Below, in pieces: positions 44,414 through 51,659 of a DNA stretch of 60,581 bases. Under the pieces are notes generated by a model. That model saw only the letters and a program-made list of their open reading frames with translations, was not told where the DNA came from and made no database searches. The translations under genes were made by a program, and so were the position numbers. The DNA comes from Acetonema longum DSM 6540 (GTDB lineage Bacteria; Bacillota; Negativicutes; Sporomusales; Acetonemataceae). The DNA is taken from positions 1 to 60,581 of the forward strand of contig NZ_AFGF01000221.1 of the NCBI RefSeq assembly GCF_000219125.1, given 5' to 3'. Within the stretch, counting starts at the first letter, position 1; every line of letters starts with the position of its first letter.

Positions 44414-46339
44414 TTATTCGAGGCAGCAGCAATCGTCAATGATATTCTTTTTGTACTCGGCATAAAGCACTTTTAACTGACCGACTTTTTCCGCCATTTC
44501 TATCTGCATGTCGGATGCCTGCTCAAATTCACCAGCGGCCAAAGCGGCTTTAATGCGGCTGAAAAGGCACCTCTGATCCTTTTTGTCTTTCGCCAGATAG
44601 AAACGGAGGTCATTGATTCTTGCCCAGATTTCTTCATCGATATCTGAGGCGCTGGCGCTGCTGTGCAGGCACTGACACGCCCGGACAACGTCCAGGTTTT
44701 CACCGATGATGCGGTTATTCAGTTCAATTTTCCAACGCAATAAGGCGCCAGCTACAAAAGCGTCGATTAATTCCTTGCGGAAAGCGTTACCGGCAATAAG
44801 AACTTTGACCTTTTCGGGATAAGTCCCAATCGCCTGCATGTTTTGCCATACAGTAGCCGGCGGTTTACCGAACAGACGGTCCCGCTCCTCGGCGCCGTAG
44901 TCATCAAACACATCATGCTCGCTGCGATATGCCCGGTCTTTTTCCAGATAGAATCCCGGAGTTCCTGCGTCTTTGGAAAGTTCGGCATCCAATTCTTTGG
45001 TTGTTCTGCCGGCAGATACCGCTGCTTTGATTCCGTCCAGCATGGACAAATAGAAAGCGCTGAGGGCAATGTAGGTATTGGTAAAGGGATTCGGGGACCG
45101 TACCTCGAAGCGAGTGGCCCGAGAGTTATTCACATCCCGGACTAAGCCGGCCAGGATGGTCCGGTTGCGGGAAGGCACTTCCGGTGTATGTCCCAGAGAG
45201 GTTACGATGCATACCGGAGCTTCAAAACCGGGTTTCAGCCGGTTGAGGGAGTCATTAGTGGCAGAAATGAAGGGGTTAATAACCTCGTAATTTTTTAAGA
45301 GACCCATGATCGCACCGTAGCCCACCGCGCTCAGAAAATCTTTTTTCATATCCGATGGCGAGAACAGGTTCACGGTCTTACCGGATTTCAGCCTGGCGGC
45401 AATACCCACGTGGACGTGCTCGCCGTTGCCGGCAACACCGATGATGGGTTTGGCTTTAAATGAGACTTCCAGGCCGTTTTCCCGGAATACTTCTTTAACG
45501 ACGATTCTGGCCTGCAGCTCATTGTCCGCGGTCTGGAGCGCATTGGTGGTGAAACGCCAGTCGATCTCCATTTGTTCCAGAACATGTGACAAGGCGCCGG
45601 ATTCGTCGATCTGAGCTTTTAAACCGCCCACTTCCTTGTGACCCATTTCCGGCTCCAATCCATAATTCGCGAGCATCATCACAGCCTGTTCCAAAGCAGT
45701 GCGGGCGGCGCCCCGGGTGCGGGCCCAATAGTTTTCCTGCATGGTCTGGGTAGTGGACAGTTCTTCCAACTGAGCTTGCTCCGCCGGAGTTTTTACCCAA
45801 AATTCCAGTTCAGTGCCGGCAGTAAAGAGGATATCCTCAATTTCCTCGCCATTGACATGTTCCAGTCCGGCCACTTTGGGATATTTCTTGAACAGAGCTT
45901 TCAGTTCATCAGTGATATATTCCATGCTCTGAGCCAAAATAGAACGGGAGTCAACCCGCTGTCCGTCGTGCACCAGAAAGGAAGGAATCCGCAGGGTGCC
46001 GACAGGTTTGCCGGTTTCTTCATCCAGATACTCAAAATTGTAGTCAACAAACCAGTTTACATCTGGGTCTGCCAACATATCAACCTTGGCGTTATTGAGG
46101 GTGACAAGACCGGTTAAGACCACCGAGGAGCCGTCTGTCTGAACAGCGGCACCGCTGTAAAAATCCATTACATCTTTCTTGAACAATTCGACCGGGATTT
46201 TTTCATCTGTATCGTTGCCGGCCAAGTCAATGCCGACCAGAGACACAAACTTGATTTCAGGATGATTCTCCAGCAAAGCCACTATGGCCTCCGGCGTGTA
46301 CTTTCCCGCGGGAACCACATACAATAAATCACTTGTCAT
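44414..46339 (-). CDS. glnA: Glutamine synthetase, long form
   Basis: 641 residues, longer than GSI (about 440) and shorter than GSIII (about 730). Family motifs are visible: AGTELEFWV (metal-binding Glu), GNGEHVHVGIA (equivalent of NGSGMHxH), NRTILAGLV and NNSRATRFEVRSPNPFTNTYIALSA (equivalents of the ATP and glutamate sites). After the catalytic core comes a helical C-terminal extension of about 130 residues ending in DDCCCLE. ATG at 46339 follows GAGGGTG. Its leader has a terminator-type hairpin downstream of a promoter, suggesting attenuation. Confidence 0.9.
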   Translation of the reverse strand: MTSDLLYVVPAGKYTPEAIVALLENHPEIKFVSLVGIDLAGNDTDEKIPVELFKKDVMDFYSGAAVQTDGSSVVLTGLVTLNNAKVDMLADPDVNWFVDYNFEYLDEETGKPVGTLRIPSFLVHDGQRVDSRSILAQSMEYITDELKALFKKYPKVAGLEHVNGEEIEDILFTAGTELEFWVKTPAEQAQLEELSTTQTMQENYWARTRGAARTALEQAVMMLANYGLEPEMGHKEVGGLKAQIDESGALSHVLEQMEIDWRFTTNALQTADNELQARIVVKEVFRENGLEVSFKAKPIIGVAGNGEHVHVGIAARLKSGKTVNLFSPSDMKKDFLSAVGYGAIMGLLKNYEVINPFISATNDSLNRLKPGFEAPVCIVTSLGHTPEVPSRNRTILAGLVRDVNNSRATRFEVRSPNPFTNTYIALSAFYLSMLDGIKAAVSAGRTTKELDAELSKDAGTPGFYLEKDRAYRSEHDVFDDYGAEERDRLFGKPPATVWQNMQAIGTYPEKVKVLIAGNAFRKELIDAFVAGALLRWKIELNNRIIGENLDVVRACQCLHSSASASDIDEEIWARINDLRFYLAKDKKDQRCLFSRIKAALAAGEFEQASDMQIEMAEKVGQLKVLYAEYKKNIIDDCCCLE

Positions 46340-46424
46340 GAACCGCACCCTCTTTTCTTCAGTATTTTAATATAGTGTGTTGCCGTAGAATGTGGAATAT
46401 TACCCGGATCAATGTTAAACTGTC

Positions 46425-46473
46425 TAAAAAAGATACAACTCCCCGGATATAACCGGAGAGTCGTCATTGACTC
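46425..46473 (-). promoter_or_regulatory. glnA leader: overlapping hairpins with intrinsic terminator
   Basis: On the minus strand a hairpin GAGTC-AATGAC-GACTC (46458-46473) overlaps the 5' arm of a terminator stem ACTCTCCGG-TTATAT-CCGGGGAGT that is followed by a T run. The two stems share GACT bases and cannot form fully together. Both loops are six bases. The first loop has A at position 1 and G at position 4, as in ANTAR antiterminator targets; the second does not. The structure sits 85-130 bases before glnA. Confidence 0.6.
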
Positions 46474-46501
46474 GAATAATATTTCAATTGTTTATAGGTA
46501 T

Positions 46502-46529
46502 ACTATACCATACTTTTATATTTTGTCTA
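46502..46529 (-). promoter_or_regulatory. Candidate glnA promoter
   Basis: TAGACA (46524-46529) and TATAGT (46502-46507), spacer 16, on the minus strand. Placed upstream of the hairpins, which makes the terminator part of the glnA leader. Confidence 0.55.
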
Positions 46530-46596
46530 GAGGGCAAAGGCATACTTAATAAAATAAAATCTATAACTCACCTTATTCCCAGCAACCAAGAACGTG

Positions 46597-46628
46597 CAAA
46601 AAGGTCCGTATGCTGTTCAACGGTCTCC
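46597..46628. repeat. Dispersed repeat, terminal fragment (copy 4)
   Basis: Ends GTATGCTGTTCAACGGTCTCC, close to the right end of copies 1-3. Only about 30 bases are recognisable. It codes for the final Gly-Asp-Arg-stop of the TIM-barrel gene. Confidence 0.5.
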
Positions 46629-47396
46629 TAGATAGCACAGACTGTCCTGAATCCTCCTCATAGGGTCCTCGCCGCCCGGGAACTCTAAGGCCGCCAGTCC
46701 GTTGTAGCCCCGGAGTTTCAGACGCGCTGCCAGTCCTTTTACATCCACATTGCCGCTCCCCGGATAGCTGTGCTTATACCCTGTTCCGTCAGCGACCAAG
46801 TCTTTCAAGTGAACATAACCGATGTATGAGCTCAACAGTTCAAAGGCTTCCTCCGGCTGATAGCCGGCGTAAATCCAGTTGGCCGTATCAAAGGTAAGCC
46901 TGAACCAGAGAGAATTCATGGTTGACAGCATTTCATGCAGAATCCGGGCATCGCCTTTTTCCTTATTGGGTCCATTTTCCACCGCCAGGATGATCTGATA
47001 TTTTGCCGCCAGAGCGATAGCTTTTTCCATTTCGGCTTTCCACCAGGTAGCCTTGATAAACTCCGGGCTGTAGCTGTCCACAGCTACATTCAGCCGCAAG
47101 ATTTTCGCTCCCAGCTGATCGGCCAGATGAATGCTGGTCATAAGAGCAGCAATCGCCTGAATGGTATTTTCCCGGGTATCGGCTAAAACCCCGTCATTGC
47201 AGGCATATACGCATGCATATTTCTTACTCGCTAAAATTGGTTTTATTTCGGCTACTTCCTGATCCAGATTATGCCAAAAAGGCCGGAATTCTATACCCGC
47301 ACAGCGGGTTTCCGGGATTTTTTCCAGTAACTTTATCTGATGGAGCCCCTCTTTTAGCTGTTTTTCCCAGAGAACCGAACTGATGATAAGCTTCAT
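46617..47396 (-). CDS. Sugar phosphate isomerase/epimerase-like TIM barrel protein
   Basis: About 259 residues of the xylose-isomerase-like (AP endonuclease 2) family, with GIEFRPF, LRLNVAVDSYSPEF, LAVENGPNK (metal Glu), FRLTFDTANWIYAG (metal Asp), YVHLKD and ALEFPGGEDP (last Glu). Members include hydroxypyruvate isomerase and myo-inosose dehydratase. As the last gene of the glycolate/lactate oxidase operon, an isomerase of hydroxypyruvate or tartronate semialdehyde is plausible, but this is inferred from context. ATG at 47396 follows GGGGGGAG. A repeat fragment provides its stop. Confidence 0.85.
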   Translation of the reverse strand: MKLIISSVLWEKQLKEGLHQIKLLEKIPETRCAGIEFRPFWHNLDQEVAEIKPILASKKYACVYACNDGVLADTRENTIQAIAALMTSIHLADQLGAKILRLNVAVDSYSPEFIKATWWKAEMEKAIALAAKYQIILAVENGPNKEKGDARILHEMLSTMNSLWFRLTFDTANWIYAGYQPEEAFELLSSYIGYVHLKDLVADGTGYKHSYPGSGNVDVKGLAARLKLRGYNGLAALEFPGGEDPMRRIQDSLCYLGDR

Positions 47397-47478
47397 TTCG
47401 TCTCCCCCCATTTTTAATAAATCGGAGTTTTCATGCATCAGAGCAAGCCTGCGGCTTGCTCTGATTTTAAAATCCGGC

Positions 47479-48747
47479 TTAGAATTTCAGCACGGTAAAA
47501 AACAGCCAGCTGAGGCCTGCCCCTACCACCGACATGGCAAATCCCCATAAAAGCATGTCGCGGAATAGTTTCGATTTGTCTGACTTAGGGCCGGCTGCGC
47601 CAATCATCAAAGCGCCGGTAGTAGAAAGCGGGCTGACATCAACCAGGTGACCGGCTACTAAAATGGTATACATCAGGGCCAGCGGGTCACCGCCGCCCAT
47701 TTTCGCGATTAAATCAGGCACCAGAGGCATGAAGGCGGGCAAAATAACGCCGGAGGTGCTGGCGTATGCCGAAATGATGGCGGCGATAAAACCAACAACC
47801 AAGGTAGCTGTATAGGGAGTGGAGAATTGGGCGATAATCCCGGAGAAGAGGTCCATTCCGCCTACATTTTTCATCAGGCCGACCAGGACGGTTACGCCGC
47901 AGACCATCATAATGGTGCCCCAGGGCATGCTTTTGATGGCCTGGTTTTCATCGGCGGCATTGAGCAGGGTAAGGATAGCGCCGATGGTAAAGGCGGTCAG
48001 TCCTACGTCAAGTTTAAAGCCAAGGGCTAAAATGATGAGCACCACTATGCCGGCAACAGTCATAGACTGCTGCCGGTTGAAGGGCTCTACTTTTACGTTC
48101 AGGATGGAGGCAATCGCTGACGCAGTTCCTTCTTTTTGCTGTTTCCACAGCTTCAGGCCGCCAAAGAGTACATAGGCCAGCACTGATACCGCCAAGTGGC
48201 CGATAAAGGTGTTAAAAAAGAACGGGAACTCCAGCCCGGTATAACCTAATTTAGCAGCAAGGCTATTGGCAATAACGCCGGTAGGCGCAATCGGCGAAAC
48301 AGCGCCGGCCTGACCGCCGTTGCCAACCATAAGGGCCATTAGAAGCGGAGGAATGCCCACTTTCTCCGCCAGAATCATCGCGGCCGGAGCCATCAGGGCA
48401 ATAATGGAAATATGACCCGGGCCGATGGCCGACAGGGCAAAGGCGACGAAGAACAACACAATGGGCAGCAGCGCCACATTGCCACGAACCGCTTTAACCG
48501 CATATTGGGTGATTTTTTCAATGGTGCCGTTCACTTGGGCAATGCCGAAAAGATAGGTAACTCCGGCCAGCATCAGAAACAGGCTGAGAGGAAAACCGCC
48601 GATAATCTGACTGACTTTCACATTGCCGATAATTCCGCCGACAATAAAGGACAGTCCGATCGCCAGAATGCCGATGTTTTTTGGAGAGATGCAGCTGATA
48701 ACAATAGCGATGATTAGGGCGATCAAGGAAAGTACTGCGACGCTCAT
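47479..48747 (-). CDS. SLC13/MatC-like dicarboxylate or 2-hydroxyacid permease
   Basis: About 422 residues with eleven or twelve membrane segments and the MatC N-terminal signature (SFIVGGIIGNVKVSQIIGGFP). The two related halves carry polar re-entrant-type motifs, GNGGQAGAVSPIAPTGVIAN and VAGHLVDVSPLSTTGALMIG, as in ion-transporter superfamily carriers. Likely imports the substrate of the adjacent oxidase. ATG at 48747 has AGGAGG eight bases upstream; only 12 bases separate it from the glcF-like stop. Confidence 0.87.
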   Translation of the reverse strand: MSVAVLSLIALIIAIVISCISPKNIGILAIGLSFIVGGIIGNVKVSQIIGGFPLSLFLMLAGVTYLFGIAQVNGTIEKITQYAVKAVRGNVALLPIVLFFVAFALSAIGPGHISIIALMAPAAMILAEKVGIPPLLMALMVGNGGQAGAVSPIAPTGVIANSLAAKLGYTGLEFPFFFNTFIGHLAVSVLAYVLFGGLKLWKQQKEGTASAIASILNVKVEPFNRQQSMTVAGIVVLIILALGFKLDVGLTAFTIGAILTLLNAADENQAIKSMPWGTIMMVCGVTVLVGLMKNVGGMDLFSGIIAQFSTPYTATLVVGFIAAIISAYASTSGVILPAFMPLVPDLIAKMGGGDPLALMYTILVAGHLVDVSPLSTTGALMIGAAGPKSDKSKLFRDMLLWGFAMSVVGAGLSWLFFTVLKF

Positions 48748-48759
48748 AAACAAAACCTC

Positions 48760-50085
48760 CTATAATGTTTTATCTAGACTGGGCAAATGTGACAAGAGAG
48801 CAGCCCGTTTGGCCTCAATGGATTGGGCAACCAACTGGATGGTATGGATCACATTTTGGAGCTGCCCTTTTTGACACAAGCCGTCAATCAGATGCATGCG
48901 GCAGGAACCGCAGCCGGCAACAACCGTGTCGGCCTTAGTCGCCGCAATGTTATCGATCTTGCGGTCATTAATTTCCCGCGATAATTCATAATAGGACAGA
49001 TTGAAACTGCCCCCGGAGCCGCAGCAGCGGTCCGCTTCCTTCATTTCCACCAGCTGCACGCCCGGGATGACCTTGACGACCTTGCGGACCTGCCTGGCCA
49101 CTCCCATCCCCCGCACCAGATGGCAGGGATCATGAATGGTGATCTTCATATTCACAGGGCCGAGCAGGTCTTGATTCAGCGGGAATATATCGGCCAGATA
49201 TTCCAAAATATCATAGGTCTTTTCTGCTATAGCTTCCGCCTTTGCCAAATACTCAGGCTCGGCCGCAAAAAGTCTGGGATACTCGTGACGCCAGGCACTG
49301 CCGCAGGAACCGCACAGGGTAATGACCGCATCTACCTGTAACTCGGAAAAAACCTGGATATTGTGGCGGCCCATCAGGCGGCCGCTTTCAGCATCGCCGG
49401 AGGTGATGAGGGGGAAACCGCAGCAATGCTGCCATTTAGGCAATACAACCTCAATGTTGTGGGCCGTTAATACTTCAATGGCTGCCTTACCGGCGTCAGC
49501 ATAGATATAGTTGGCCATGCAGCCTGCGAACAAAGCGACTCTCGCTTGGGGAGCTGTGACTCTGACCGTTTCCGGAAACTGCTTGCGAAGAGGCTTGGCG
49601 GCAAAAGGGGCGATAACCCGCCTTTTGGCAAGACCGGGCATGGGAAAACGGGACACTGCGCCCAGGCGGCTTCCTGGATTCCGTTTCAAGCCGATATCCT
49701 GGCCCAGTGCAGCCATAGTCAAACCAAGATCAAACAAGGCACGTCTTTTTAGCACCGCAAAAACCGCTTTTTTGATCAGCGGCAGTCCCTGACGCTCCAC
49801 CATCACCTCGCGTCCGGCCAGCACAAGTTCGTCGGCGTGGACGCCGCTGGGGCACTGAGCGCCGCAGGTCTTGCACAATAGGCATTTGGACAGCAGTTCA
49901 TTCACAGCGCCGGCAGAAACGTCTTTCCCGCTCAGATAGTCTCGCAATAAAGCCAGTTTTCCCCTGGCAACGGAAGACTCAACGCCCAGTTCGCGAAAGA
50001 TCGGACAGACGGAACGGCACTGACCACAGCGGACGCATTGATTCACTTTGCGAATCAATTCATTTACATTTTTCGTCTTTTCCAT
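48760..50085 (-). CDS. glcF: Glycolate/2-hydroxyacid oxidase iron-sulfur subunit
   Basis: 441 residues. Two 4Fe-4S motifs at the N-terminus (CVRCGQCRSVCP, near 17-28, and CLLCKTCGAQCP, near 68-79) and two CCG cysteine domains (ALFAGCMANYIY...HCCGFP and HDPCHLVRG...RCCGSGG). This is the GlcF/LutA-like electron-transfer subunit that takes electrons from the flavoprotein. Its ATG overlaps the TAA of the upstream gene by one base, with GGTGAG inside that gene, so translation is coupled. Confidence 0.93.
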   Translation of the reverse strand: MEKTKNVNELIRKVNQCVRCGQCRSVCPIFRELGVESSVARGKLALLRDYLSGKDVSAGAVNELLSKCLLCKTCGAQCPSGVHADELVLAGREVMVERQGLPLIKKAVFAVLKRRALFDLGLTMAALGQDIGLKRNPGSRLGAVSRFPMPGLAKRRVIAPFAAKPLRKQFPETVRVTAPQARVALFAGCMANYIYADAGKAAIEVLTAHNIEVVLPKWQHCCGFPLITSGDAESGRLMGRHNIQVFSELQVDAVITLCGSCGSAWRHEYPRLFAAEPEYLAKAEAIAEKTYDILEYLADIFPLNQDLLGPVNMKITIHDPCHLVRGMGVARQVRKVVKVIPGVQLVEMKEADRCCGSGGSFNLSYYELSREINDRKIDNIAATKADTVVAGCGSCRMHLIDGLCQKGQLQNVIHTIQLVAQSIEAKRAALLSHLPSLDKTL

Positions 50086-51506
50086 TATTTCTCACCTGAC
50101 CTATCTAGACCCATCTTTCCAGGATTCATAATATTCAAGGGGTCCAGCGCCGATTTTATTACGCGCATGACCTCAACCGCCGGTCCATGCTCCCGGTCCA
50201 TGTACTTGGCCCGGACCACTCCGATCCCATGTTCGCCGGTTACGGTCCCTTTCAGGTCAAGAGCCAATTCCTGGATCTCATCGGCAACCAATTGCACTTT
50301 TCTCAATTCTTCTTCGCTTTCCATGTCAATCACCGGCGCCGAGTGGAAATTGCCGTCAGCTACATGTCCGTAGGTCACAATGACGGTACCGTACTTTTGG
50401 CCGATTTTCTGGATGCCTTCCAGGGCGGCGCCCACATTCATAATGGGAACGCAGATATCCTCCCCGATATAAACCCGGGTAGCGCCCGGACGCACCCGGC
50501 CGCTGGCGGCGCCGACAACACTGCGGGCTTCCCACAATTGCTTCACCTTGTCAGGATCATCGGTCCAATCCACATGCGTTGCAATGGATTTGCAGACCTC
50601 GGCGATTTTCTGCGCCTGATACACAACTCCCGGCGGCGGACCGTCCACCTCAAAGAATAATACCGCTGCCGCATCCTCCGGCAGCTTAATACTCGGCTTA
50701 TACATGCACGCCGCTTTGATGGCGGACTTATCTAATACTTCGATGGCAGCCGGGACAATCTTATTGCGGAACACCTCGCCTACTGCCTTTCCTGCGTCGC
50801 CCAGCTGGGCAAAAGAAGCTACGGCAAGTCCTTTTTTCTCAGGAAGCGGCATAATCTTCAACCTCGCCTTGGTGATGATACCCAAGGTTCCTTCAGTTCC
50901 GACAAATAGTTTGGTTAGGTCATAGCCTGAAACGGTTTTGAGCGAACGACATTCCACTCCCCCCGTGGTTATGACCTGACCACTGGCCATTATGACCTCC
51001 AGTCCCAGGACATACTCCCGGGTCGTACCGTATTTCATGGCGCGCATACCGCTGGCATTGTAGGAAATCATCCCGCCAACAGTCGCCATTTTGGTGCTGC
51101 CCGGATCAGGCGGAAAGGAAAAGCCCAAAGGAGCCAGTGCCTGATTGAGCTCAGCATGGACGACACCTGGTTCTACAATAACCTGCAGGTTATCGGTATC
51201 AATCTCCAGGATGCGGTTCAGCCTTGACAGGTCAATGACCAAGCCGCCCTTGACCGCCAGAGAGCCTCCTGCCTGACCGGTGCCTGCTCCCCGCGGGATG
51301 ATGGGAATACGTTCCGCGGCGCAATATTGAATAACCTCCGGAATTTCCGCCGCCGCCTGCGGCACAAAAACCGCTTCCGGCATGTAACTCCGGATTTGGG
51401 ATTCAAGGGAAGAATCATAGGCATAGCAAAGCAAAGCTGACTCCTCGGTGTGGATACGATCGTGACCTGCAATCTTTCTCAATTTTCCCAGTTGTGTTGA
51501 GTTCAT
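50085..51506 (-). CDS. glcD: FAD-linked 2-hydroxyacid oxidase/dehydrogenase (GlcD-like)
   Basis: 473 residues of the VAO/PCMH flavoprotein family: FAD-binding domain with PRGAGTGQAGGSLAVKGGLVIDLSRLN (about 76-102) and VGGMISYNASGMRAMKYGTTREYVLG, then a FAD-oxidase C domain ending GEHGIGVVRAKYM. GlcD, D-lactate and 2-hydroxyglutarate dehydrogenases share this form; substrate is not fixed by sequence. It leads glcD-glcF-permease-isomerase, with a sigma-54 promoter 48 bases upstream. GGAGGG precedes the ATG. Confidence 0.93.
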   Translation of the reverse strand: MNSTQLGKLRKIAGHDRIHTEESALLCYAYDSSLESQIRSYMPEAVFVPQAAAEIPEVIQYCAAERIPIIPRGAGTGQAGGSLAVKGGLVIDLSRLNRILEIDTDNLQVIVEPGVVHAELNQALAPLGFSFPPDPGSTKMATVGGMISYNASGMRAMKYGTTREYVLGLEVIMASGQVITTGGVECRSLKTVSGYDLTKLFVGTEGTLGIITKARLKIMPLPEKKGLAVASFAQLGDAGKAVGEVFRNKIVPAAIEVLDKSAIKAACMYKPSIKLPEDAAAVLFFEVDGPPPGVVYQAQKIAEVCKSIATHVDWTDDPDKVKQLWEARSVVGAASGRVRPGATRVYIGEDICVPIMNVGAALEGIQKIGQKYGTVIVTYGHVADGNFHSAPVIDMESEEELRKVQLVADEIQELALDLKGTVTGEHGIGVVRAKYMDREHGPAVEVMRVIKSALDPLNIMNPGKMGLDRSGEK

Positions 51507-51553
51507 GTTCTACCCTCCAAATGTGATTTCGCGAACGTTCAACGATTATATAT

Positions 51554-51569
51554 AGCAAGTTCTATGCCA
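51554..51569 (-). promoter_or_regulatory. Sigma-54 (-24/-12) promoter of the glcD operon
   Basis: TGGCATAGAACTTGCT on the minus strand matches the consensus TGGCAYRNNNNTTGCW at every defined position, including the GG-10-GC spacing. It is 48 bases from the glcD start codon and the sigma-54 activator gene is immediately upstream. Confidence 0.9.
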
Positions 51570-51608
51570 AGACCGGCAGAGTTGTTAAATCAACCCAACT
51601 TAAAACAA

Positions 51609-51653
51609 ATAAGAGACGAGAGTGTTTCATAATGAAACACTCTCGTCTCTTAT
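51609..51653. terminator. 45-base near-perfect palindrome, terminator and possible activator site
   Basis: Arms ATAAGAGACGAGAGTGTTTC(AT) of 22 bases mirror each other around one central A. On the minus strand it starts seven bases after the prpR-like stop codon and is followed by a T-rich tract, so it can terminate that gene. Its centre TGTTTCATAATGAAACA also has the form of an enhancer-binding-protein site and lies about 90 bases upstream of the predicted sigma-54 start site. Confidence 0.8.
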
Positions 51654-51659
51654 TGAAAC

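Noticed and set aside
7768-46628. CRISPR array reading of the recurring palindromes
   Set aside because: Copies are kilobases apart, differ in length and orientation, have no regular spacers and no cas genes are nearby.
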